The notes beneath the pieces were generated by a model, which did no database searches, was not told the DNA's origin, and was given only the letters and a program-made list of their open reading frames with translations. From NCBI GenBank assembly GCA_023420415.1, contig JAEZWF010000017.1, forward strand, positions 1-64,000: 64,000 bases of DNA, written 5' to 3'. Shown one piece after another: positions 43,767 to 53,588 of this stretch (within the stretch, counting starts at the first letter, position 1; the number at the start of each line of letters is the position of its first letter). The DNA comes from Actinomycetes bacterium (lineage in GTDB: Bacteria > Actinomycetota > Actinomycetes > Actinomycetales > Dermatophilaceae). The translations under genes and the position numbers were made by a program.

Positions 43767-44726
43767 ATGACGACCGTGGCCCCCTCCGCACAGACCTCCG
43801 CACCCGAGCAGGTCCCGGATCCCCGCACCGTCGAGCCGGAGCACAAGCGCACGGGCGAGCAGGTCACCCTCGCCCTCTTCATCGGCGTCCCGTTCCTCGC
43901 CCTGCTCGCGGCCATCCCGGTCGCATGGGGCTGGGGCCTCGGCTGGCGCGACATCGTCATCGCCGCCTTCATGTACATCATCTCCGGCCACGGCATCACC
44001 GTCGGCTTCCACCGCTTCTTCACCCATGGCTCGTTCAAGGCTAAGCGCGGGCTCAAGGTCGCCCTCGCCGTCGCCGGCTCGCTCGCCATCGAAGGCCCGG
44101 TCGTGCGCTGGGTCGCCGACCACCGCCGCCACCACGCCTTCTCCGACCGCGACGGCGACCCGCACAGCCCGTGGCGCTACGGCGAGACGATCCCGGCGCT
44201 CATGAAGGGCCTGTGGTGGGCGCACATCGGCTGGCTCTTCGACGTCGAGCAGACGCCACGCAACAAGTACGCCCCAGACCTCTTGGCAGACAAGGACATC
44301 CAGAAGGTCGACAAGGCCTTCCCGTGGCTGGTCGCCACCTCGATGCTCCTGCCCCCGCTCATCGGCGGACTCTGGTCGATGAGCTGGCAGGGTGCCCTCA
44401 CCGCCTTCTTCTGGGGCTCACTCGTCCGCGTCGCACTGCTCCACCACGTCACGTGGTCGATCAACTCGATCTGCCACGCCCTCGGCGAGCGGCCGTTCAA
44501 GAGCCGTGACAAGTCCGGCAACGTCTGGTGGCTGGCTGTCCTGTCCATGGGCGAGTCCTGGCACAACCTGCACCACGCCGACCCCACCTGCGCGCGCCAC
44601 GGCGTCGAGAAGGGTCAGATCGACTCCAGCGCCCGCATCATCTGGGCGTTCGAGAAGCTCGGCTGGGCCCATGACGTCCGCTGGCCCGTCGCCAAGCGCA
44701 TCGACGCCCGCCGGCTCACCGCCTGA
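43767..44726 (+). CDS. Acyl-CoA/acyl-lipid desaturase (membrane di-iron)
   Basis: 319-residue integral membrane fatty acid desaturase that puts a double bond (probably delta-9) into acyl chains using O2 and electrons from a reductase. The three histidine boxes are complete: HRFFTH, HRRHH and HNLHH, and GHGITVGFHRFFTH matches DesA3/stearoyl-CoA desaturases. There are four transmembrane helices. ATG 43767 has GAAAGG upstream; an in-frame GTG at 43731 would overlap the promoter dyads. A reductase gene is not adjacent. Expression is probably controlled through the tandem operators just upstream. Confidence 0.93.
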   Translation: MTTVAPSAQTSAPEQVPDPRTVEPEHKRTGEQVTLALFIGVPFLALLAAIPVAWGWGLGWRDIVIAAFMYIISGHGITVGFHRFFTHGSFKAKRGLKVALAVAGSLAIEGPVVRWVADHRRHHAFSDRDGDPHSPWRYGETIPALMKGLWWAHIGWLFDVEQTPRNKYAPDLLADKDIQKVDKAFPWLVATSMLLPPLIGGLWSMSWQGALTAFFWGSLVRVALLHHVTWSINSICHALGERPFKSRDKSGNVWWLAVLSMGESWHNLHHADPTCARHGVEKGQIDSSARIIWAFEKLGWAHDVRWPVAKRIDARRLTA

Positions 44727-44746
44727 CCGTTACCCCGGCAACAACC

Positions 44747-45538
44747 TCACCCGGCGTCGGCCACCAGCTGCCGGAACCGCAACACCTCCGGACGCTGCCA
44801 GTCGACGTGGTCGTTTCGCCACCCCACAAGGTCGCGAAAGTCCTTGTCGTCATTGGCCATCGCGTGCCCGATCACCCGATCCGGGGGTATGTCGTAGGTC
44901 CGCTCCAGCCACGCGACCAACTCTGCACCAGCAGTCGCCTGCGCCCGCCGCGACAGGATCTGCTGCGTAGCCCAGCGAGGCGAGTTGCCTTGCGACGACT
45001 GGACGAACTCCACACCGATCGCCTCCTGGTTGAGCCCGATCGTGTGCCGGCACGCGGTCGTCGGGGGCACCAGCTCGCGGATCACGCCCACCTGGTCGAC
45101 GACGTAGTGGGCACACGTGCCGGGCCGCTCCCCCAGGTTCGGCCGATTGGCCGCGAAGACCGATCGCACCGACTCGTACGTGTCGCTCTCGCTGTAGTGC
45201 AGCACCACCATCCGCGGCTCGAGCTTCCATGTCGCCTTCCCCGCGTGGCGCTTCAGGTATGCCGCGGTGTCGGCCTTGCGCTTGGCGCCGAACGGGATTG
45301 GGTCGCGAACGATCGGTGGTGCAGCGGGTGCGACGGTCGTCGTCGGCGGCGCGGCTGTCGGCGTCGCCGGTGTCGTCACACCGGTCGCGGTCGGTCCTGC
45401 GGCCGGCCTGCTCTCCACGTGCGGCAGGCGATCGGACACCACCACCCCGCCGGCGATGACCGCCCCCAGCAGCACGGCCGACACGGCAGCGCGGCGCGTC
45501 GCCGCGGCATACCTGTCCCTGCCCTTCACCCGGTCCAC
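44747..45538 (-). CDS. Secreted/membrane-anchored N-acetylmuramoyl-L-alanine amidase-like protein
   Basis: 263 residues. One N-terminal hydrophobic helix (about 18-37, AVSAVLLGAVIAGGVVV) acts as signal anchor. A Thr/Pro/Ala-rich spacer follows, then an amidase_2/PGRP-like domain (about 105-260) with MVVLHYSESD (first zinc His), HYVVDQVGVIRELVPP, HTIGLNQEAIGVEFV and VIGHAMANDDKDF (second His). The family cuts the bond between MurNAc and L-Ala in peptidoglycan. GTG 45538 is the start; only 14 bp separate it from the divergent TetR gene. Confidence 0.85.
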   Translation of the reverse strand: MDRVKGRDRYAAATRRAAVSAVLLGAVIAGGVVVSDRLPHVESRPAAGPTATGVTTPATPTAAPPTTTVAPAAPPIVRDPIPFGAKRKADTAAYLKRHAGKATWKLEPRMVVLHYSESDTYESVRSVFAANRPNLGERPGTCAHYVVDQVGVIRELVPPTTACRHTIGLNQEAIGVEFVQSSQGNSPRWATQQILSRRAQATAGAELVAWLERTYDIPPDRVIGHAMANDDKDFRDLVGWRNDHVDWQRPEVLRFRQLVADAG

Positions 45539-45552
45539 GCTACGGCGCAGGC

Positions 45553-46212
45553 ATGATGGACACCGTGACCGACGCCCCCAGGAAGCAGCCGTCCTCCTCC
45601 GCCCGCTCCCGGATGACCGGCAAGCAGCGGCGTGAGCAGTTGATCGAGGTGGGTCGGAAGCTCTTTGCCGACAAGGGTTTCGAGGGCACCTCGGTCGAGG
45701 AGATCGCCGCCAAGGCGAGCGTGTCCAAGCCGGTCGTCTACGAGCACTTCGGGGGCAAGGAGGGCCTGTATGCCGTGGTGGTCGACCGCGAGATCGCGGC
45801 GCTCCTGGGCGGCATCACCGGCACGCTGAGCGCCGAGCTGGGTGCCCGCGAGACGCTCGAGCGCGCCGCCATGGCGCTGCTCGACTACATCGAGACGAAC
45901 ACCGACGGCTTCCGGATTCTGGTGCGCGACAGCCCGCCCGGGCAGTCGACCGGATCGTTCGCGAGCCTCATCTCGGACGTCGCGAGCCAGGTCGAGCACA
46001 TCCTCGCCGCCGAGTTCAAGCGGCGAAAGCTCGACCCGAAGTCCGCGCCGCTCTACGCGCAGATGCTCGTCGGCATGGTCGCACTCACGGGTCAGTGGTG
46101 GCTCGACTCGCCCAAGATGAAGAAGTCCGACGTCGCCGCCCACCTCGTCAACCTCGCGTGGAACGGCCTCGCCGGGCTCGAGAAGAAACCGGGCCTCATC
46201 TCCGAACGCTGA
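45553..46212 (+). CDS. TetR family transcriptional regulator
   Basis: 219 residues. The N-terminal HTH covers about 22-70 (REQLIEVGRKLFADKGFEG, SVEEIAAKASVSKPVVYEHFGGKEGLY), followed by an all-helical ligand domain. Either of two tandem ATG codons (45553, 45556) may start it; no ribosome site is visible, so the mRNA may be leaderless. It diverges from the amidase gene with a 14-bp gap, so one of them must have its promoter inside the other. Possible targets are the amidase and the desaturase. Confidence 0.92.
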   Translation: MMDTVTDAPRKQPSSSARSRMTGKQRREQLIEVGRKLFADKGFEGTSVEEIAAKASVSKPVVYEHFGGKEGLYAVVVDREIAALLGGITGTLSAELGARETLERAAMALLDYIETNTDGFRILVRDSPPGQSTGSFASLISDVASQVEHILAAEFKRRKLDPKSAPLYAQMLVGMVALTGQWWLDSPKMKKSDVAAHLVNLAWNGLAGLEKKPGLISER

Positions 46213-46234
46213 TCGAGGAGCGCTGACGCGGCGG

Positions 46235-46594
46235 CTAGACCTGCTGGAACTCGACCCGGTTGCCCACCGGGTCAGCCGTGTGGAACCGACGCACCCCTGG
46301 CACGTTGTCGTCCCACGTGACCGAGCCACCTCGCGCAGCAACAGCTTCCGCGATGGCGTCGACGTCGTCGACGGCAAGTGCCGGATGCGCCTTGAGTGCC
46401 GGCGAGAACGGCTCCTCCACACCGCAGTGCAGCTCCTGGGTCCCGACCCGGAACCACACACCACCGCGCGCCGCGAGGACGGGCGGCTTCGGGATCTCCG
46501 GCAGCCCGACCAGCTCGCCGTAGAAGCCGCGCAGCGCATCCTCACTCCCGGCCGGGCAGGCGACCTGCACGTGGTGCAGGCCGACCACGCTCAT
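46235..46594 (-). CDS. VOC (glyoxalase/bleomycin-resistance) family protein
   Basis: 119 residues, one glyoxalase-type beta-alpha-beta-beta-beta unit pair: GLHHVQVACPAGSEDALRGFY at the start (metal His in HHV), LHCGVEEPFSPALKAHPAL in the middle and RRFHTADPVGNRVEFQQV at the end (Glu ligand in VEF). Family members are lyases, dioxygenases or resistance proteins; the role is open. ATG 46594 overlaps the tam stop (ATGA), so the two are expressed together. Confidence 0.88.
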   Translation of the reverse strand: MSVVGLHHVQVACPAGSEDALRGFYGELVGLPEIPKPPVLAARGGVWFRVGTQELHCGVEEPFSPALKAHPALAVDDVDAIAEAVAARGGSVTWDDNVPGVRRFHTADPVGNRVEFQQV

Positions 46595-47406
46595 CGGCCA
46601 CCGTCCGGACGCTGGGCGACGACGAAGAGCCGCCGGAACGGGAAGACCACACCCGCCTCGCTGCGTGGGTATGCCGTCTTGAGCCTCGCGCCGTACTCCG
46701 CCAGGAACGCCTGCCGCGCCTCGTCGTCGTCGCCGAACGACTCGACCACCGGACGCAGGCCGGTGCCGCGCACCCACTCGAGCACCGGATTGTCCTGTGC
46801 CCCTTCGGGATCCAGCACATGGAAGTAGGTCGTCTCCCACCCGTCGACGTCAAGGCCGGCGCGAGTCAGCACGGTCAGGTAGTCCTCGACCGACGGCACG
46901 CGCAGACGGTCCAGGTCGTCGCCCAGGGCGGCCGGCGCGGCATACCCCCTCGCCACCTCACGCATGATCGCGTGCGACGGGGCGTCGATGTTGCCGGGCA
47001 CCTGGTTGGCGAACCAGCCGCCGGGGGCGAGGGAGTCCGCCCAGGGTCCGATGAGGTCGAGGTGGCCCGGCACCCACTGCAGGGTCGCGTTCGTGACGAG
47101 TACGTCGATGGGGGCACCCACCGTCGCCGGGTCCCACGCGGCGACGTCGGCCTCGACCCACTCGACCCGCCCCTGTGCGTCCTGCGATCGCGCGGACTCG
47201 AGCATCTGGGGCGAGTGGTCGACACCGATTACCCGGGCGTCCGGCCAGCGCTGGGCCAGGGCAAGGGTCAGCGGGCCGTGGCCGCACCCCAGGTCGACCA
47301 CCACCGCCGGGTCGGTGGCGCCGATGCGACCGGTGAGGTCGAAGAACGGGCGCGACCGGTGGTCGGCGAACTTGGCGTACTGCGTCGGGTCCCAGGTCGT
47401 GCTCAT
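46591..47406 (-). CDS. tam: Trans-aconitate 2-methyltransferase
   Basis: 271-residue class I SAM methyltransferase that methylates trans-aconitate, a spontaneous inhibitor formed from cis-aconitate. It has the family N-terminus TTWDPTQYAKFADHRSRPFFDL, the SAM loop VVVDLGCGHGPLTLAL (near 36-51), GVDHSPQMLESAR, and the Tam-specific NATLQWVPGHLDL. The gene diverges from a MarR gene, and the 18-bp palindrome at 47430-47447 lies between them, so MarR probably represses it. Confidence 0.9.
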   Translation of the reverse strand: MSTTWDPTQYAKFADHRSRPFFDLTGRIGATDPAVVVDLGCGHGPLTLALAQRWPDARVIGVDHSPQMLESARSQDAQGRVEWVEADVAAWDPATVGAPIDVLVTNATLQWVPGHLDLIGPWADSLAPGGWFANQVPGNIDAPSHAIMREVARGYAAPAALGDDLDRLRVPSVEDYLTVLTRAGLDVDGWETTYFHVLDPEGAQDNPVLEWVRGTGLRPVVESFGDDDEARQAFLAEYGARLKTAYPRSEAGVVFPFRRLFVVAQRPDGGR

Positions 47407-47429
47407 CGTCGTGTCTCCTGCGTCCGATT

Positions 47430-47447
47430 TATCTTGATATCAAGATA
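47430..47447. promoter_or_regulatory. Perfect 18-bp palindrome, MarR-type operator
   Basis: TATCTTGATATCAAGATA is fully symmetrical and sits 24 bp before the tam start and 26 bp before the marR start. An extra half-site (CTTGAT) follows at 47448. AT-rich palindromes with TTGATATCAA are typical MarR-family operators. It is the likely shared operator of the tam-VOC operon and of marR. Confidence 0.8.
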
Positions 47448-47473
47448 CTTGATGGAGAGTAGAGTTGTCACCC

Positions 47474-48013
47474 ATGGAGCCGCAACCCGACGACGTCGAC
47501 CGGATCGTCGACGCGTGGCGCCGCGAACGCCCCGACCTCGACGTCGAACCGCTGCACGTCCTGTCGCGCATCTCGCGACTCGCGCGCCGCCTCGACCTCG
47601 ACCGGGTCCAGGCGTTCGCCCAGCACGACCTCGAGGGCTGGGAGTTCGACGTGCTGTCCGCCCTGCGCCGCGCGGGCGACCCCTACGAACTCTCCCCCGG
47701 CCAGCTCGTACGCCAGACCCTCGTCACCAGCGGCACGATGACCAACCGGGTCGACCGACTCGAGCGCCGCGGCCTCGTCGAGCGCAGCCCGAGCCCCACC
47801 GACCGGCGCGGCGTCATCGTGCGACTCACCGACGAGGGCGCGCGTACCGTCGATGCCGCGATGGCCGACCTGCTGACCCGCGAGCGGTCGCTCCTCGGCG
47901 AGCTCTCCGGGCGAGACCGCAGCGACCTCGCTGACAAGCTGCGCCGCCTGCTTGGCCCTTTCGAGAGTGACGCACCGGCACCAGAGGCCAATGGCACCAA
48001 GGAGATTCGGTGA
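47474..48013 (+). CDS. MarR family transcriptional regulator
   Basis: 179 residues. The winged helix covers about 50-135: EGWEFDVLSALRRAG, LSPGQLVRQTLVTSGTMTNRVDRLERRGLVER (recognition helix) and the wing SPTDRRGVIVRLTDEG. ATG 47474 is chosen; TTG 47465 would add three residues. The product probably binds the palindrome at 47430. Its stop overlaps the lipoprotein start (GTGA), so the two form an operon. Confidence 0.93.
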   Translation: MEPQPDDVDRIVDAWRRERPDLDVEPLHVLSRISRLARRLDLDRVQAFAQHDLEGWEFDVLSALRRAGDPYELSPGQLVRQTLVTSGTMTNRVDRLERRGLVERSPSPTDRRGVIVRLTDEGARTVDAAMADLLTRERSLLGELSGRDRSDLADKLRRLLGPFESDAPAPEANGTKEIR

Positions 48014-48798
48014 GGTTCCGCACCATCCGGCACACGCGGCATACCCGGCGCACCCCGCAGACTCGGGCCGCTGCGGTGGCGACCCTCGTCCTCGCGGCAA
48101 CGACCGCCCTGACCGCCTGCTCGTCCGGGGACGACACCACGGCCCCCAGCCCGAGCACCAGCACACAAGCCAGCGCGCCTGCGACGCCGACGACGACCTC
48201 CAGCGCGACAGTGGGCCCACCGGCCCCCTCGCCCAGCGCCACAGCCGCCCCGAGCACCACCGTCGCTCCCGGCGACCCGGTCGCGGGTGAGCGTGGCCTC
48301 GAGGCGCTGCTGCCCGAGGGCGCGATGGCCAAGGTCGGCTACACCTACACCCAGCAACCCAAGGCCGGGATTTGGGCGTGGTACGACCCGTGTGGCGGCC
48401 GGCTGCCGTCCAACGCCCAGATCACCGGTGGCGCACACGCGCGCTGGACCGACAGCGCCAGCACGATCGACCAGGTCGTCGCCTACTACCCCAACGACGG
48501 CGCCGCCGAGGCCGTCAGCCAGGCAGAGGCGCTGACCAAGTGCACGGACTGGACCTTCCCCGACGGCACCAAGGTCACCGGGGTCAAGCCGATCACGCTG
48601 GACAAGGTCGGCGGGCTGACGGGCCAGTTCAGCTGGTGCGAGACGATCAAGGCGGTCACGCGGTGCACGGCTGTCGTCTCGGCGGGCAACACCGTGACCC
48701 GCCTCTGGGTGCTCGGCAACCCGGCGGCCGAGGCACAGCAGACCATCAAGACCTTCGCGACGCTGGCCTCCGCGCGGATCCTCAGCCAGCCGAGCTGA
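48010..48798 (+). CDS. Hypothetical lipoprotein
   Basis: 262 residues. A long basic n-region leads to the hydrophobic core TLVLAATTALTACSS, with the lipobox Cys near residue 37. A Thr/Ser/Pro-rich linker runs to about 90. The globular part has Cys residues that could pair (YDPCGGRL, LTKCTDW, FSWCETI, TRCTAVV) and no enzyme motif. It is coupled to marR by GTGA. Its last 17 bp overlap the convergent hydrolase gene. Function unknown. Confidence 0.75.
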   Translation: MRFRTIRHTRHTRRTPQTRAAAVATLVLAATTALTACSSGDDTTAPSPSTSTQASAPATPTTTSSATVGPPAPSPSATAAPSTTVAPGDPVAGERGLEALLPEGAMAKVGYTYTQQPKAGIWAWYDPCGGRLPSNAQITGGAHARWTDSASTIDQVVAYYPNDGAAEAVSQAEALTKCTDWTFPDGTKVTGVKPITLDKVGGLTGQFSWCETIKAVTRCTAVVSAGNTVTRLWVLGNPAAEAQQTIKTFATLASARILSQPS

Positions 48799-49588
48799 CG
48801 TCACCCTTCGCCCACCCGAGGACCGTCTTCGCCAGGGGCGTCCACTGTGGGTCGGCGTCGGTGCCGTCGTTGAGCATTCCCCACCCGTGACCGGATTCCG
48901 TTGCCACCCAACGTTTTTGCTTGCTCGGCGCAGAGTTGAAGGCGGCGCGCACCTTGTCGGGCTCCATCTCGAGGTCGTTGGTGGCCATCGCCACCAACAG
49001 CGGCACGGTGATCGACGGCGTCGCCTCGGCCGCCGTGGGCAGCCCCTGGTAGCTGAACGGCCCGGACAGGTCGACCACGGCGTCCGCGCCAGCCTTGCTG
49101 CCGGCTGCCAGGGCCGTCGCCCCGCCGAGCGAGGCGCCGATGACCGTGACACGTTTCGCGCCCTGCCCGCGGGCCCAGTCGACAGCCAGCTTGACCTGGG
49201 CCACCGGGTCGCTGGCGAACGCGCCCTTGCACTGCGCCTTGCCCCACCCGCACAGGTCGATGAGCACGCCCCGCACGCCCTGGTCGGCCGCCCACCCGGC
49301 ATACGGCACCCAACCGCAGAAGCCCGACGGCGCGGTCTGGTGCAGGTAGACCGCCGCCGTGTCCCCCTCGCCAATGCTGGCGCCGGTGACCACGCTGCCC
49401 TCCGGGCCCTCGAGTGAGATGAGCTCGCCCCCGTCGAACGGCACCTTGCACCGGTCCTCGATCGACGTCGCCGTCGGCGTGGGCCGTGCCGTGGACGCCG
49501 AACCCGTCGACCCGTCAGTCGAGCCTCCACCGCCGCACGCAGTCAGCAGCATGATGGTCGCGGCCAGCCCCGCCGCAAGTCGCCTCAT
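48782..49588 (-). CDS. Alpha/beta-hydrolase-like lipoprotein
   Basis: 268 residues. The signal peptide RRLAAGLAATIMLLTACGG has a lipobox Cys near residue 18. The mature part is an alpha/beta-hydrolase: nucleophile elbow VIGASLGGATAL, an acidic residue in AMATNDLEMEP and the catalytic His in ATESGHGWGM. There are two Cys pairs (FCGW, LCGWGKAQC). Esterase or dienelactone-hydrolase-like activity on the outer membrane face is likely; the substrate is unknown. It starts 16 bp from the divergent padR gene, and the start codon is part of the PadR-type dyad. Confidence 0.85.
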   Translation of the reverse strand: MRRLAAGLAATIMLLTACGGGGSTDGSTGSASTARPTPTATSIEDRCKVPFDGGELISLEGPEGSVVTGASIGEGDTAAVYLHQTAPSGFCGWVPYAGWAADQGVRGVLIDLCGWGKAQCKGAFASDPVAQVKLAVDWARGQGAKRVTVIGASLGGATALAAGSKAGADAVVDLSGPFSYQGLPTAAEATPSITVPLLVAMATNDLEMEPDKVRAAFNSAPSKQKRWVATESGHGWGMLNDGTDADPQWTPLAKTVLGWAKGDVSSAG

Positions 49589-49607
49589 ATGTCAACATTG
49601 ACATATG
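49586..49607. promoter_or_regulatory. PadR-type dyad spanning both divergent start codons
   Basis: Perfect 10-bp arms CATATGTCAA (49586-49595) and TTGACATATG (49598-49607) flank a 2-bp centre. The inner part fits the PadR consensus ATGT-N8-ACAT. The left arm contains the start codon of the hydrolase lipoprotein (49588-49586) and the right arm the start codon of padR (49605-49607). There is no room for ribosome sites between them, so both mRNAs are probably leaderless, and PadR binding would block both. Confidence 0.8.
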
Positions 49608-50228
49608 AGCCCCGAGGCGTCCATCCCCTCGCACCTCGGCGCTGCCATCCTCGGCCTCCTCGCCCGGCACGAACGCACCGGCTACGACATCGCCAAGGCG
49701 ATGGAGCAGCCGGTCGGCTACTTCTGGACGGCGCGGCACAGCCAGATCTACCCCGAGCTCGCACGCCTCGAGGACGCCGATCTCGTGCGTCACCGCGTCA
49801 TCGACGGCGCCGGCCCGCGACCCACCAAGAGGTATGCCGTGACGGCGACTGGGAAGCGTGCGTTGCGTTCCTGGGTGGTCGCCGAGCTGGAGCCGCAGCC
49901 GGTGCGCGACCTGGAGACCCTCAAGCTGTGGTCGATCTGGCTGGTGGCGCCAGAGGCTGCGAAATCCCTTGTGCGGGAGTCGCTTTCGGCGCACCAAGGC
50001 CGCCTCGCGGCATACGAGCAGGAACTCGCCGAGGTGAACGCCACCGACGAGTCACGCGACCCCAGCCAGCCACTGTTCGCCAGCAGGCTGACCCTCGAAG
50101 GCGGCGTCCGCTCCCGACGCGCCGCCGTGGAATGGTGCGAATGGATGCTCGATGAGCTGGACTGTGCCAGTGACCACCACCGAGCCGACGAGCACCACCA
50201 AGGTGACGGTCCTCGTCGAAGGACGTAG
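49605..50228 (+). CDS. PadR family transcriptional regulator
   Basis: 207 residues. The N-terminal PadR winged helix covers about 8-90: HLGAAILGLLARHERTGYDIAKAM, WTARHSQIYPELARLEDADLVRHR and PRPTKRYAVTATGKRALRSW. The C-terminal half is the helical dimerisation arm of the Vir-like type. The ATG lies inside the dyad at 49586-49607. It probably represses itself and the divergent hydrolase gene. The last 25 residues (His/Asp/Arg-rich) overlap the start of the next gene. Confidence 0.93.
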   Translation: MSPEASIPSHLGAAILGLLARHERTGYDIAKAMEQPVGYFWTARHSQIYPELARLEDADLVRHRVIDGAGPRPTKRYAVTATGKRALRSWVVAELEPQPVRDLETLKLWSIWLVAPEAAKSLVRESLSAHQGRLAAYEQELAEVNATDESRDPSQPLFASRLTLEGGVRSRRAAVEWCEWMLDELDCASDHHRADEHHQGDGPRRRT

Positions 50229-50734
50229 CGACGCTGCGGTGGTGTCCAGCCTGCTCGCGCACCACGGTCTCGCCGACGCCGACCTCATCGTCATGGACGG
50301 CATCACCAACATCGAGCGCCAGCTGGCACTGCTGTCCGCCGACGAGTGGGTCTCGGTGTGCGGCCTGTGCGACGTCGGCGAGGTCGGGTTCGTCGAGCGG
50401 GCGCTGGCCCGCCGCGGCATGGACGTGCGTGACCGCGACGACCTCGAGCGGCACGGGTTCTTCGTCTGCGACACCGATCTCGAGGACGAGTTGATCCGGG
50501 CGCTGGGCGCCGACGAGGTGGTGGCCGCCGTCACCGAGCTCGGTGAGCTGGGCCGGTTCCACACCTTCCAGAACCAGCCGGAGTGGCGCGAGCGCAGCAT
50601 CGAGGACCAGCTGCACCGGTTCGCGGGATCGGGGTCGGGACGCAAGCTGCGACTGGCCGAGGCACTGGCCGCGCGGCTCACCCCGACCACCACGCCGACA
50701 CCGTTGCGCCGCCTGGTCACCCACGTCGAGCAGC

Positions 50735-50745
<11 letters not shown>
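50152..50745 (+). CDS. TOPRIM-domain-like protein of unknown role
   Basis: 197 residues. KVTVLVEGRSDAAVVSSLLA (Glu of the TOPRIM motif), DLIVMDGITNIERQLALL and VCGLCDVGEVGFVERAL resemble the TOPRIM nucleotidyltransferase/hydrolase domain of OLD-family and DnaG-like proteins, without an ATPase part. C-terminal residues are helical. The start is unsure: ATG 50152 overlaps padR by 77 bp, while GTG 50170 and GTG 50203 are later options. The frame is well supported by amino acid pattern. Its end overlaps the convergent ABC-F gene by 11 bp. Confidence 0.6.
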
Positions 50746-52537
<1,792 letters not shown>

Positions 52538-52540
52538 GCG

Positions 52541-53479
52541 TCAGCCCGGCCGTGGTCCGCCGATGACGTGGGCGCCGTGCGCCGGGCCGGTGGCGCGACG
52601 CACGTCCTGCACCGCGCCCGAGGCCGTGAGCGCCACCGCGAGGTCCAGGGCGGACTCGTTGCCCTCGCAGAGGAAGGCCACGGTCGGACCCGACCCCGAC
52701 ACGACGCCGCCCACGGCACCGAACTCCAGCCCCGCGTCGATGACGTCCGCGAGCGCGGGCATGAGCGACAGGGCCGCCGCCTGCAGGTCGTTCTGCAGAG
52801 CGGCACCGAGCGCCCGTGCGTCGCCCGATCGCAGCGCCTGCATCATCTCCGGCGTCGGCACCGGGTCGGGCACCGCGGCCCCGCCCCGCAGCCGGTCGCA
52901 CTCGGCATACACGGCAGGGGTCGAGAGCCCGCCCTCGCTGAGGGCGAGGACCCAGTGGTAGGTGCCCCGCGCGAGCACCGGCGCGAGGATCTCGCCGCGC
53001 CCCGACCCCATCGCCGTGCCACCACTGAGCAGGAACGCGACATCGCTGCCGAGCCCGCCGGCGATCTCCTCGAGCTCCTGCTTCGGCGTGCCGAGCCCCC
53101 ACAGGTGGTCGCACGCGACCAGGGTCGCGGCCGCGTCGGCCGACCCGCCGGCCATGCCGCCGGCGACCGGGATGTCCTTGCGGATCGCGATGTGCACCGG
53201 CTCGTCCAGCCCCGCCTGCTCGGCCATCACCTGTGCGGCGCGGGCGGCCAGGTTGGTGCCGTCGACGGGCACACCGAGCGACTGCGGCCCACTCACCGAC
53301 AGGCCCCATTCCGGGGCCGAGGTGACGGTCACCTCGTCGAAGAGGTTGACCGCATGGAAGACGGTCGCGAGCGGGTGGTAGCCGTCGGCGCCCGGCGGCC
53401 CGACCAGCAGCTCGAGGTTGATCTTGGCCGGCACCCGCACCGTCACCGAGGCGCTCGGCGGCAACGCGGCTGAGGTCAT
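52541..53479 (-). CDS. ispE: 4-diphosphocytidyl-2-C-methyl-D-erythritol kinase
   Basis: GHMP kinase of the non-mevalonate isoprenoid pathway, 312 residues. The N-terminal VRVPAKINLELLVGPPGADGYH carries the catalytic Lys region and YHPL signature. The ATP-binding loop PVAGGMAGGSADAAATL and the C-terminal SGSGPTVAFLC are complete. It supplies isoprenoids, including undecaprenyl carriers used by peptidoglycan and the surface glycan. It is separated from rsmA, its usual neighbour, by a plus-strand two-component insertion (53589-56866). Confidence 0.96.
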   Translation of the reverse strand: MTSAALPPSASVTVRVPAKINLELLVGPPGADGYHPLATVFHAVNLFDEVTVTSAPEWGLSVSGPQSLGVPVDGTNLAARAAQVMAEQAGLDEPVHIAIRKDIPVAGGMAGGSADAAATLVACDHLWGLGTPKQELEEIAGGLGSDVAFLLSGGTAMGSGRGEILAPVLARGTYHWVLALSEGGLSTPAVYAECDRLRGGAAVPDPVPTPEMMQALRSGDARALGAALQNDLQAAALSLMPALADVIDAGLEFGAVGGVVSGSGPTVAFLCEGNESALDLAVALTASGAVQDVRRATGPAHGAHVIGGPRPG

Positions 53480-53528
53480 GCCGCCACCCTAGTGGGGGGT
53501 CGCCGCACGTCGCTGACCCGGACATCTG

Positions 53529-53544
53529 CACAGAACCTTCACAG
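53529..53544 (+). promoter_or_regulatory. CACAG direct repeat, possible response-regulator box
   Basis: CACAG occurs at 53529-53533 and again at 53540-53544, exactly 11 bp apart, 45-60 bp before the response regulator start. OmpR/PhoB-type regulators bind direct repeats with 11-bp period, so this may be an autoregulatory site. The evidence is position and spacing only. Confidence 0.3.
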
Positions 53545-53588
53545 GTCGTGCCCGTCTCCTGACCACACGCCCTCCTACGCTCGGTCCC

